DNA from: Ignavibacteria bacterium
GTDB taxonomy: Bacteria; Bacteroidota; Ignavibacteria; UBA10030; SZUA-254
NCBI GenBank assembly: GCA_005877655.1
Contig: VBOC01000084.1
Span: 1-9,050 of the forward strand
Direction of reading: 5' to 3'
DNA: 9,050 nucleotides
Positions 1 to 6,809 of the stretch are shown piece by piece. Every line of letters begins with the position of its first letter. Position 1 is the first letter of the stretch. The notes beneath the pieces were generated by a model. The model was not told the origin of the DNA. It saw only the letters and a program-made list of their open reading frames with translations, and did no database searches. Position numbers and translations under genes: made by a program.

Positions 1-810
<810 letters not shown>

Positions 811-847
811 GACGTGGATTCCTTTGACGGCTCTTGAGGGGGCTTTA

Positions 848-1126
848 CTATAAGGGCGTCTCTTCCGCATACCCGACTCTAAACACTTCTATCCTTTTCC
901 CTTTGATTACATAGTAGAATGCCAGCTCTCGGAGGTTGGGAATTCTAACCAGCAAGCGTCGAATGACGAGGGGTGGTTTGTCGAGGGGATCGCCGATCTT
1001 TGGATATCGGATGACTAAATCTTCAAAAATTCTTATCGAATCGCTGTAGGCGTCTTCCTCATCAATTCTTTCCTCCAAAAACAGGACAGCCTGTCTGGAG
1101 TAGTCAAACTGATATTGAATTGGCAT
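848..1126 (-). CDS. RelE/ParE-like toxin candidate of a Panacea toxin-antitoxin pair
   Basis: This is a 92-residue protein. Its layout resembles the RelE/ParE fold: an N-terminal helical stretch (LFLEERIDEED, 16-26), the segment FEDLVIRYPKIGDPLD (34-49), which resembles the helix-plus-'P.iG.p' element of ParE relatives, then alternating strands ending YYVIKGKRIEVFRVGY (71-86), which matches the C-terminal 'yyv..g..i.i.rV.h' hairpin. Members of the fold either cleave mRNA at the ribosome (RelE) or inhibit gyrase (ParE); the sequence does not show which applies here. Its ATG follows the TGA of the upstream gene with no spacer (TGAATG), so translation is probably coupled. The similarity is pattern-level, so the toxin label rests partly on the partner gene. 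It could instead be a divergent non-toxic RelE-like protein. Confidence 0.62.
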   Translation of the reverse strand: MPIQYQFDYSRQAVLFLEERIDEEDAYSDSIRIFEDLVIRYPKIGDPLDKPPLVIRRLLVRIPNLRELAFYYVIKGKRIEVFRVGYAEETPL

Positions 1127-1714
1127 TCAGACGGCGTCTTGGCGCGATTGTTCTTTCTTAAATAGCTTATATGCGTCGCGAAGCCGTTTCATGTAACCCT
1201 TATCGGCCCGGAGTTTCTTGATTTGTGCGGGTGTGAGTTTTTTGTGGTTGCGATAGGTTGCAAGGTAATAGGGAATAACCTCATCCTTCTTTGTGAGCCT
1301 GTACGGGAATTCGCCACGCACCATGTCGCCAAGTTCTTGCTCAATTTTTGTCCCGTACTGCTTAACAATGCCGTCAATAACCTCTCGTTCAGTTTGGGTG
1401 AAAATGGACAGATCTGGATTTTTTCTTGGAACTGACCGGATGTACTTTCCGGCCGGCCGCGCTTCTGAAACTCGATTTGCTATCGCCGGTAGTAGCTCAT
1501 CACATTGTTTCCAAATCTTCCTTGGCACAGGCCCCAATGTCGAATGTTCGTAAGTGTCATTGGTGATCGATTTTCCGGTCTTCTCGTACGCCGTAAAATC
1601 GATGAGATATAACAGCCTCATAAGCTTCGTCTTGCCAATGTCCGCCTTGGAAGCAAGATAGAGTATGAGCTGCCTCGTTTTTTCTTCGTCAAATATTAGA
1701 GACTCGTTGACCAT
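1127..1714 (-). CDS. Panacea-domain (DUF4065, SocA/GepA-like) antitoxin candidate
   Basis: This is a 195-residue soluble protein. Residues 8-70 match the Panacea/DUF4065 pattern: helix TRQLILYLASKA, then KLMRLLYLIDFTAYEKTGKSI (30-50), then NDTYEHSTLGPVPRKIW (52-68), with the characteristic 'GPVP' turn. The C-terminal part (100-195) is helical and lysine-rich. Panacea proteins act as antitoxins that neutralise unrelated toxins encoded next to them; the Caulobacter member SocA also delivers its toxin to ClpXP. Gene order here is antitoxin first, toxin second, with a TGAATG junction. The ATG at 1714 lacks a strong Shine-Dalgarno sequence (only GAAGAAAA about 15 bases upstream), and another ATG at 1721 is out of frame. 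The cassette has lower GC (about 48% in the two lines counted in this gene) than its neighbours (about 60%), which suggests acquisition. Confidence 0.82.
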   Translation of the reverse strand: MVNESLIFDEEKTRQLILYLASKADIGKTKLMRLLYLIDFTAYEKTGKSITNDTYEHSTLGPVPRKIWKQCDELLPAIANRVSEARPAGKYIRSVPRKNPDLSIFTQTEREVIDGIVKQYGTKIEQELGDMVRGEFPYRLTKKDEVIPYYLATYRNHKKLTPAQIKKLRADKGYMKRLRDAYKLFKKEQSRQDAV

Positions 1715-1740
1715 CGGGCATGATCTGTTTTCTTCATATA

Positions 1741-1769
1741 AACCTAAATACTTTTGGATCTAAAGTCAA
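1741..1769 (-). promoter_or_regulatory. Candidate promoter of the toxin-antitoxin cassette
   Basis: On the minus strand, TTGACT (1769-1764) is followed after 17 bases by TAGGTT (1746-1741), about 27 bases upstream of the Panacea ATG. The -35 is good and the -10 poor (three of six consensus bases), in an AT-rich stretch between divergent genes. No clear palindromic operator was seen. Confidence 0.35.
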
Positions 1770-1844
1770 AATTCAGTAATCTAATGGGCCTTTTGGAGGC
1801 TTTGAGAGAGTCCCGTTTATGTCTTTCAATTATATAGGGAATGA

Positions 1845-3272
1845 ATGGGTTCAGTGATCACCTTCGGGACCGACGGGTGGCGTGCAAGAATCGCCGAAGA
1901 TTACACCTTTGACAACGTCCGCCGGTGTGCCCAGGGGTTTGCGACTTATTTGCTGAAAAAGTATTCGCCCGACCGGTTATCGCGCGGCGTGGTGATCGGC
2001 GGAGACCGGCGGTTCAGCTCGGAACATTTTGCGGCGGCCGCGGCCGAAGTGCTCGCTGGCAACGGAATACATGTGCACTTCTGCGGAGGAGGAGTACCCA
2101 CACCGGAAATTTCCTATAGTGTGAAGGCACGGGGGGCGATCGGAGCGATTAATATCACCGCCAGCCACAACCCCCCGACCGATAACGGCTTCAAAGTTCG
2201 GGACGAGACCGGCGGAGCAATCGCTCCAGACGGCTTGAAACAGATTGAACAGCTTATCCCCGCTGATATAACATCGGTCAAACGCGTGAAATTTGCCGAG
2301 GCGGTTTCTTCGGGCATCATCAAACAGTTCGATCCCGATCCCGAGTACCTTGAGCAACTTCACCGAATGATCGATCTCGAGCCGATACGGCAGTCCGGCA
2401 TGAAAATACTTGTCGATCCGATGTGGGGGAACGGAGCCGGCTGGTTTCCGCGGCTCCTCTCCGGAGGCAAGGCGGAGGTCATCGAGATTCACAGCGAACG
2501 GAACCCCGCGTTCCCGGAGATGAGCAGACCTGAGCCGATCCCGCCCAATGTCGATGCGGGCCTCGCAAAAGGGAAAAAGGCCGGTGCCGATGTCGTGATC
2601 ATCACCGACGGGGATGCCGATCGCGTCGGCATCGGCGACGAAAACGGCGCATTCGTCGATCAGCTCCGCGTCTATGCGTTGCTTGCGATGTACCTCCTGG
2701 AAACCCGCGGCATGCGCGGCGCGATCGTCAAGACTCTTTCCACGACTTCGATGCTCGATGCTTTGGGAAAGTTGTACAATGTGCCCGTTTATGAAACCGG
2801 CGTTGGGTTCAAATATGTCGCCCCTAAAATGATGGAGACCGACGCAGTCGCCGGCGGGGAGGAAAGCGGCGGTTATGCGTTCCGAGGGCATGTTCCCGAG
2901 CGCGACGGTATCCTGGCCGGACTCTTCTTTCTCGATCTGATGGGTAAAACGAAACTGAAACCTTCTCAACTTCTGGCGCGTCTTTTCGAGAAAGTCGGAC
3001 CGCACTACTACGACAGAATCGACATCACGATCGAGGAGAGCCAGCGCGAGGGGCTTCTCAGCAAACTAAAAGGCCAGGTCCCGCAGAAGGTTGCCGGGAT
3101 CGAAGTTGCGACAACAAACCTATCCGACGGGTTCAAGTATATTCTGAAAGACGGAAGCTGGCTCCTGATCCGGTTCTCGGGGACGGAGCCACTCGTCAGG
3201 ATTTATTCCGAAGCACCGACGAAGGAGCGCGTCGCGGCAATTCTTGTGGAAGGCCGAAACCTCATCCGGTGA
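1845..3272 (+). CDS. Phosphoglucomutase/phosphomannomutase family protein (alpha-D-phosphohexomutase)
   Basis: The enzyme moves phosphate between C6 and C1 of a hexose, linking glycolytic intermediates to nucleotide sugars, glycogen and cell-envelope sugars in the cytoplasm. At 475 residues it has the full length of the family. The four conserved elements are all present in order: the N-terminal FGTDGWR, the catalytic phosphoserine loop TASHNP (Ser107), the metal loop DGDADRVG (Asp255, Asp257, Asp259), the sugar-specificity loop GGEESGG (from about 337; Glu339) and the C-terminal phosphate-binding loop RFSGTEP (443-449). The GEESGG loop favours a phosphoglucomutase or dual phosphoglucomutase/phosphomannomutase over GlmM, but substrate cannot be fixed from sequence. 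The ATG at 1845 has AGGGA four bases upstream, which is short; a GTG at 1854 is an alternative start. It is divergent from the toxin-antitoxin cassette and probably monocistronic. Confidence 0.95.
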   Translation: MGSVITFGTDGWRARIAEDYTFDNVRRCAQGFATYLLKKYSPDRLSRGVVIGGDRRFSSEHFAAAAAEVLAGNGIHVHFCGGGVPTPEISYSVKARGAIGAINITASHNPPTDNGFKVRDETGGAIAPDGLKQIEQLIPADITSVKRVKFAEAVSSGIIKQFDPDPEYLEQLHRMIDLEPIRQSGMKILVDPMWGNGAGWFPRLLSGGKAEVIEIHSERNPAFPEMSRPEPIPPNVDAGLAKGKKAGADVVIITDGDADRVGIGDENGAFVDQLRVYALLAMYLLETRGMRGAIVKTLSTTSMLDALGKLYNVPVYETGVGFKYVAPKMMETDAVAGGEESGGYAFRGHVPERDGILAGLFFLDLMGKTKLKPSQLLARLFEKVGPHYYDRIDITIEESQREGLLSKLKGQVPQKVAGIEVATTNLSDGFKYILKDGSWLLIRFSGTEPLVRIYSEAPTKERVAAILVEGRNLIR

Positions 3273-3319
3273 TTCACATGGGTGGCTTCAGTCCAGCCCG
3301 CCCGTCCCGGGGTTAGAGC

Positions 3320-3346
3320 CCGTCATCAGTGTATGACGGTGTTTAT
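3320..3346 (+). terminator. Possible weak rho-independent terminator after the phosphohexomutase
   Basis: CCGTCAT (3320-3326) and ATGACGG (3333-3339) form a perfect 7-bp stem with a 6-base loop, followed by TGTTTAT. It lies 48 bases past the stop codon of the phosphohexomutase. The T-tract is broken, so termination would be inefficient; a simple inverted repeat is the alternative. Confidence 0.4.
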
Positions 3347-3426
3347 CTGCCTTCGTCTAACTGATTCTCCCGCGGTTCCCTCGGGAAACCATCGTTGCCG
3401 CAACTCGCCATGCATCATCCTTTGAA

Positions 3427-4452
3427 ATGAACGCGAAAAATCCCCGGCTTGGAATCCGTCCCAATCTTCCGCAGTTTTCTCTCCTTGTCCTTATCAATGC
3501 GTTTGTGGGTGCGATGGTGGGGATGGAGCGATCAGTCCTTCCTCTCATCGGCGAGCGCGAGTTTGACATAACATCGCACGCGGCAATCGTCTCCTTCCTC
3601 ATAACGTTCGGACTCGCAAAAGCGATCAGCAATTTGTTCGCAGGAAGACTTGCCGATCGCATCGGTAGAAAGAAGGTGCTCGTCACCGGCTGGCTTGTCG
3701 GCATTCCCGTGCCCTTCGTGTTAATGGGTGCAGAGTCCTGGTCATGGATTCTTGCCGCAAACATTCTGCTCGGGATCAGCCAGGGACTGTGCTGGTCCGC
3801 GACGGTCATCATGAAGATCGACCTGGCGGGTCCAAAGCAGCGAGGCCTGGCGGCGGGATTGAACGAGTTCGCCGGTTATGTGGCCGTCGCGGTTGCTGCG
3901 TACGCGTCGGCAGTGATCGCGGCAAACTTCGGACTTCGCCCGTTCCCCTTTTACCTTGGCGTGGCCGCTTCAGTAGCCGGGTTGCTTCTCTCAGCTCTAT
4001 TCGTCCGGGAGACAAGAGATTTTCCCCGCTTGGAATCGGGCGCGGACGCAATTGCCCCGGAAGGCCATGGTCCACTTCCACAGAGTAGCTTCCATGAGCT
4101 GTTTATCCGCACGTCGTGGAAAGACAAAAATTTGTTCAGTTGTTGCCAGGCGGGTCTTGTCAATAACCTTAATGACGGCATGGCGTGGGGCCTGTTTCCT
4201 CTATTTTTCTCTTCGCTTGGCTTCGATCTTCGCGAGATCGGGATTCTCGCGGCGGTTTATCCCGGCGTCTGGGGGATCTCGCAGGTCCTCACCGGAATCC
4301 TGAGCGATAAGGCCGGCAGGAAATGGATGATCGCAGCGGGGCTCTGGCTTCAGGCTTGCGGGATATGGATGGCGATCAGTGTCAGAGGATTTTCATTGGA
4401 GATCATCGCGGCGGCGCTTCCGCGCAGGCTGAGTGGCGGGCATCAGCCGTAG
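3427..4452 (+). CDS. Major facilitator superfamily transporter, N-terminal part (frameshifted)
   Basis: This polytopic inner-membrane protein belongs to the major facilitator superfamily; the substrate is unknown. Hydrophobic segments start at FSLLVLINAFVGAMV, and the loop after the second segment carries MFS motif A (GRLADRIGRKKVL). A second copy of the motif, GILSDKAGRK, follows the central loop rich in charged and polar residues (around RETRDF to RTSWKDK), as expected for the start of the C-terminal half. The frame is good through FSLEIIAAAL (ctt at 4417), then runs into junk (PRRLSGGHQP) and stops at 4452. The genuine C-terminus continues in another frame to 4619. The start at 3427 has no recognisable Shine-Dalgarno sequence. 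Without the last segments the product would lack about two and a half membrane helices and is unlikely to work. Confidence 0.85.
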   Translation: MNAKNPRLGIRPNLPQFSLLVLINAFVGAMVGMERSVLPLIGEREFDITSHAAIVSFLITFGLAKAISNLFAGRLADRIGRKKVLVTGWLVGIPVPFVLMGAESWSWILAANILLGISQGLCWSATVIMKIDLAGPKQRGLAAGLNEFAGYVAVAVAAYASAVIAANFGLRPFPFYLGVAASVAGLLLSALFVRETRDFPRLESGADAIAPEGHGPLPQSSFHELFIRTSWKDKNLFSCCQAGLVNNLNDGMAWGLFPLFFSSLGFDLREIGILAAVYPGVWGISQVLTGILSDKAGRKWMIAAGLWLQACGIWMAISVRGFSLEIIAAALPRRLSGGHQP

Positions 4453-4619
4453 GAATCTATCGTCTATGGCGAGATCTGGGGTACGCGATAGGTGGGATAC
4501 TTTCGGGCGTCCTTGCCGACGCATTCGGCTTCAGCCCAGCGATCGGAGCCGTCGGATTTTTGACGCTCGTGTCCGGGGTGATTGTCGCAATCCGGTTTCG
4601 TGATTGCGAGCCGGCCTAG
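4323..4619 (+). pseudogene. Major facilitator superfamily transporter, C-terminal remnant in a shifted frame
   Basis: Only the part from about 4425 is the real protein: QAEWRASAVGIYRLWRDLGY continues as a membrane helix (IGGILSGVLADAFGF) and a last helix (IGAVGFLTLVSGVIVAI), ending RFRDCEPA. The 'WRASAVGxYRLWRDLGYA' stretch is a known C-terminal signature of a group of bacterial MFS proteins. In relatives, as I recall them, about 22 residues separate 'AAAL' from this motif; here only 11 bases (4420-4430) do. That implies loss of roughly 55 bases (a number that is 1 modulo 3) and not just a single-base slip. The upstream portion of this open frame (4323 to about 4424) is a shadow of the first fragment. 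The stop codon overlaps that of the convergent gene. Confidence 0.75.
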
Positions 4620-5920
4620 CGCAAAAACAACATCTTCCTCACGTCCGCAAAGCTGCCAGCCTGGAGGCGGTAGAGGTAGACGCCGCTCGGCAAGGAACTG
4701 GCGTCGAATATCACCGACTTATAGCCGGCGTCCTGGTATTCATACACGAGTCGGCTCACCTCTTGGCCCAGCATATTGAATACCTTGAGCGAAACATTGG
4801 CGGCTCTGGGCAATGTGTACTCGATCCTGGCTGAGGGATTAAACGGATTAGGAAAATTCTGAGAGAGAAAGAATTCACTTGGCATTCTTGGTTTCTTCGA
4901 ATTCGCTTCCCCGGGCGGAGGAGGGGGGAGTTCGGGGTCGAGAACGATCCGTATCCGGTTTGCCGGTGCCGTCACCGAGGATGAGAGGATCAGCACTCCA
5001 GCATCCTGAGATTTTACCCAGTATCCTTCTCCCGGCATAAGTGAGTCGGAGCTGTTGTAACCGCCCCGGTAGCCAAAGAAGTGCGAGGTAAGGAGTCCTG
5101 GGGGATCGGAAGTGATTGAGGATGCAGCAACTGGCCGTGTGGTTGAGCCGACCATGTTCCACCCAGCCGCAACAATGAATGTGTCCGTCGAACGATCGTT
5201 GCCAACCATTGCGACCACTTCATTTTCAGGAAAATTTAACCAGTATCCGACGCCATTTCTTAAGGTATCCTGAGCGGTATAGCCAAATGAGGTGAACGCA
5301 AATGCTCCCGATGTGGCATGATGGAACAAAGAGTTCTTGAAGCCGTTTGCAACCGTCACAGGGAGTGAAATCATGTTCCAGGCCTTTGAGACTGAGACGG
5401 AATGTGGAGTGTAATTCCCGAAATTGATGCCGGAGGTATTCGCAGAAAAAGGAAGCGGGGTGGTATAGCCGTTATTACCGGAAGGATAGGTTTGTACCCA
5501 GTCTGCCGGCAAATTTTCTCGTACGGTGTACGTCCCCCGGACGAGGGACTTGAAATGATAATCTCCGTTCGCGTCGGTTTGGGTGGTTTCCTGAGTTGTG
5601 CCAGTGAGGAAGAGGGTCCATCCGGTTAAGCCGCTCTCTCCGCTCTCCATCACTCCGTTGCCGTTGAGATCATGGAATACCCTTCCGCCGATAGAGCCCT
5701 CAGGCATGTCGAATAAAGATCGTCGCCAGACGCCCCGCTCGCCGGTTCCGGCAAAGAGGTTCGTATCCAAAACTGCGAGTGAATAGACACCGTCATTTGT
5801 CAAGCCGGTGGCGGTCCAGCTTGTGCCGTTGTCGGTGGAAAGAAAGACCCCGTCATTATGAGTCCCCGCGAAGAGGTTATTGCCCCATACGGCGAATGAA
5901 GGAATAGTGGTATCTGTCAA
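4616..5920 (-). CDS. C-terminal fragment: propeller blades 6-7, SdrD-B-like domain, duplicated WNM domain, T9SS sorting domain
   Basis: This 434-residue open frame begins at a TTG that is really an internal leucine (upstream in frame: NGTSWTAAGLTDTT). Residues 8-71 are the last two propeller blades (NLFAGT, STDNGTSW). Residues 76-170 form an SdrD-B/Cna-B-like beta-sandwich (GGRVFHDLNGNGVMESGE, ending INFGNY). Residues 173-327 contain two similar halves, WNMISLPV with GVGYWLNF (181-230) and WNMVGST with GEGYWVKS (254-304). A linker LPPPPPG (331-337) leads to the T9SS type A sorting domain (350-434: FPNPFNPS, FNMLGQEV, SSLPSGVYLYRLQAG, RKMLFLR). T9SS passengers are exported by Sec, cross the outer membrane through the type IX channel and are surface-anchored or released. 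Binding target unknown. Adhesion or substrate recognition is only inference. Confidence 0.88.
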   Translation of the reverse strand: MTDTTIPSFAVWGNNLFAGTHNDGVFLSTDNGTSWTATGLTNDGVYSLAVLDTNLFAGTGERGVWRRSLFDMPEGSIGGRVFHDLNGNGVMESGESGLTGWTLFLTGTTQETTQTDANGDYHFKSLVRGTYTVRENLPADWVQTYPSGNNGYTTPLPFSANTSGINFGNYTPHSVSVSKAWNMISLPVTVANGFKNSLFHHATSGAFAFTSFGYTAQDTLRNGVGYWLNFPENEVVAMVGNDRSTDTFIVAAGWNMVGSTTRPVAASSITSDPPGLLTSHFFGYRGGYNSSDSLMPGEGYWVKSQDAGVLILSSSVTAPANRIRIVLDPELPPPPPGEANSKKPRMPSEFFLSQNFPNPFNPSARIEYTLPRAANVSLKVFNMLGQEVSRLVYEYQDAGYKSVIFDASSLPSGVYLYRLQAGSFADVRKMLFLR

Positions 5921-6474
5921 GCCGGCGGCGGTCCAGCTTGTGCCGTTGTAAAGAGATTCGATCCACCAGCACCGTTCGGAGCAAAGGCGAGTGACAGGAC
6001 AGAGGTATTTGTCAAGCTCGTGGCCGTCCAGCTTGCGCCGTTATTGGCGGAACGAAAGGCGCCGATATAAGTCCCGACGACAAGATTCGGGCTTAAAATG
6101 GCGAGTGAATAAACAGTGGTATCTGAGAAGCCAGTATTGACCGAAGTCCAGCTTGTGCCGTTATTGGTGGAACGAAAGACGCCGCCGCTATGCTTCCCGG
6201 CGAAAACAAACGGGCCCGAAGCGGTGAGTGCATAGATTATGTTATGCACGCCAGTGGGCGTCCAGCTTGTGCCGTTGTCGGTGGAGCGAGAGACGCCTAA
6301 ATAAGTCCCGGCAAAGAGCTTCGTGCCCGAAGCGGCAAGTGAGAAGATTTCGGGATCCGGCAACCCGGTATTAACAGCGGTCCAGTTTGTGCCGTTGTCG
6401 GTGGTACGGAAGACGCCGCCGTAATAAGTTCCGGCAAAGAGATTTGTACCCGATACGGCAAGGCTTTGTGTCAC
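5712..6474 (-). repeat. Seven tandem beta-propeller repeats (~110-125 bp each)
   Basis: Each unit encodes 'slavsgtnLFAGTyxGGVFrStdNGTSWTa'. At DNA level the plus-strand word gtccagcttgtgccgtt recurs with few changes at about 5814, 5931, 6028, 6147, 6260 and (as gtccagtttgtgccgtt) 6381. Counting blades 1-4, the truncated blade 5, and blades 6 and 7 gives seven units, fitting a seven-bladed propeller. Near-identical DNA repeats like these invite recombination deletion and also assembly collapse. Confidence 0.85.
5917..6474 (-). CDS. N-terminal fragment: beta-propeller blades 1-5
   Basis: This 185-residue open frame begins at a GTG that is an internal valine; the same frame continues upstream through WQWVQTNRFPDSHAI to about 6516. 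It holds repeats of roughly 37-41 residues of the form 'SLAxSGTNLFAGTYxGGVFRSTDNGTSWTxVNTGL'. These are the BNR/photosystem-II-stability-factor-like propeller repeats common in secreted proteins of this phylum group. Four complete blades and the start of a fifth are in this frame. After GGSNLF the frame is broken, and it ends in non-homologous TTAQAGPPPA at 5917. The next base triplets in the other frame (AACGGCACAAGCTGG, NGTSW) resume blade 5. The fragment alone lacks the sorting signal and would not be secreted by T9SS. Confidence 0.82.
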   Translation of the reverse strand: MTQSLAVSGTNLFAGTYYGGVFRTTDNGTNWTAVNTGLPDPEIFSLAASGTKLFAGTYLGVSRSTDNGTSWTPTGVHNIIYALTASGPFVFAGKHSGGVFRSTNNGTSWTSVNTGFSDTTVYSLAILSPNLVVGTYIGAFRSANNGASWTATSLTNTSVLSLAFAPNGAGGSNLFTTAQAGPPPA

Positions 6475-6550
6475 AATAGCATGGCTATCGGGAAATCTGT
6501 TTGTTTGTACCCACTGCCAAGAGAAGCCAAAGAGTTTTTTTCGTAGTTTC

Positions 6551-6558
6551 TCCTCCTT
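6551..6558 (-). promoter_or_regulatory. Strong ribosome binding site in front of an ACG codon
   Basis: On the minus strand AAGGAGGA (6558-6551), with its AAGGAGG core complementary to the 16S rRNA tail, is followed after GAAACT by ACG AAA AAA ACT CTT TGG CTT CTC TTG GCA. With ATG in place of ACG this is a textbook signal peptide start (KKTLWLLLA). The spacing (7 bases from AAGGAGG) is ideal, which marks 6544 as the ancestral start of the propeller gene. Confidence 0.72.
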
Positions 6559-6647
6559 GAAGAACCCCGCCCCTGAGATGATGGCGAGTACGATGGCCTA
6601 AAATCTAGTGCATCAAAGCTAACACATTTTATACCAATTTCAAAACA

Positions 6648-6671
6648 AATTTCTCCATCTCCGGAGAAATT
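6648..6671. repeat. Perfect 9-bp inverted repeat upstream of the propeller gene
   Basis: AATTTCTCC (6648-6656) and GGAGAAATT (6663-6671) flank a 6-base loop in the AT-rich stretch between the divergent propeller gene and osmC. No T-tract follows on either side, so it looks more like a regulator site than a terminator. A minus-strand TATAAA (6633-6628) lies just downstream for the propeller gene. The rest of the 265-base intergenic region shows no gene. Confidence 0.35.
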
Positions 6672-6735
6672 AATCTGACGGATTGGAAAATGGCTCTCTT
6701 GCCCGTCCTGGCCACAAATTTCCACTTCCATGAGT

Positions 6736-6781
6736 TTGAATTTTCTCCCATAATCGATACATTGTACGCGCCAATCGATAC
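6736..6781 (+). promoter_or_regulatory. Candidate osmC promoter and operator region
   Basis: TTGAAT (6736-6741), 16 bases, then TACATT (6758-6763) make a plausible sigma-70-type promoter. AATCGATAC occurs twice, at 6752-6760 and 6773-6781, exactly 21 bases (two helical turns) apart and flanking the expected transcription start. A small palindrome TACA-T-TGTA (6758-6766) overlaps the -10. The arrangement suggests binding of a dimeric or side-by-side regulator. The regulator is not in the window. Confidence 0.4.
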
Positions 6782-6809
6782 TTAAAACCTTACACAGAAG
6801 GACACGACG

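Larger units (their letters stand above)
4616..6544 (-). pseudogene. Whole locus: broken T9SS-targeted beta-propeller surface protein
   Basis: Read together, the fragments reconstruct one secreted protein of about 650 residues: signal peptide, 'QWVQTN' mature start, seven propeller blades, an SdrD-B-like domain, a duplicated WNM domain, a proline linker and a T9SS sorting tail. Three lesions break it. The codon after a perfect Shine-Dalgarno sequence is ACG (6544-6542), not ATG. The signal peptide (KKTLWLLLA) and the mature start (QWVQTN, Gln at 6516) are in different frames. In blade 5, about 37 bases are missing at 5948-5952. The pieces could be a decaying gene or could reflect assembly errors in repetitive DNA. 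The two long open fragments are listed separately. Confidence 0.7.

Noticed and set aside
811..847. Possible terminator between enolase and the toxin gene
   Set aside because: Only a weak GCTC/GGGGC pairing without a T-run; not distinguishable from chance in 37 bases.
1801..1840. Promoter for the phosphohexomutase (TTGAGA at 1802, TTCAAT at 1825, TATATA at 1831)
   Set aside because: Several overlapping -10 choices and poor matches; position relative to the start is ambiguous, so no site is called.
1977..3005. 342-codon open frame on the minus strand opposite the phosphohexomutase
   Set aside because: It is a shadow of a complete, motif-verified gene on the plus strand; its translation shows no domain and it arises from GC-rich codon use.
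3357..3812. 151-codon minus-strand open frame over the transporter start
   Set aside because: It is antisense to the MFS N-terminal half, which has motif A and membrane helices; no independent support.
5700..6474. Near-identical tandem words considered as a CRISPR-like or intergenic repeat array
   Set aside because: The repeats are coding, about 110-125 bases long, and translate to propeller blades in a consistent frame; there are no unique spacers.
6471..6731. 86-codon minus-strand open frame overlapping the propeller gene start
   Set aside because: It uses neither the signal-peptide frame nor the mature propeller frame, covers the ribosome binding site, and has low-complexity content (SSQGRGSSRRR); no family resemblance.
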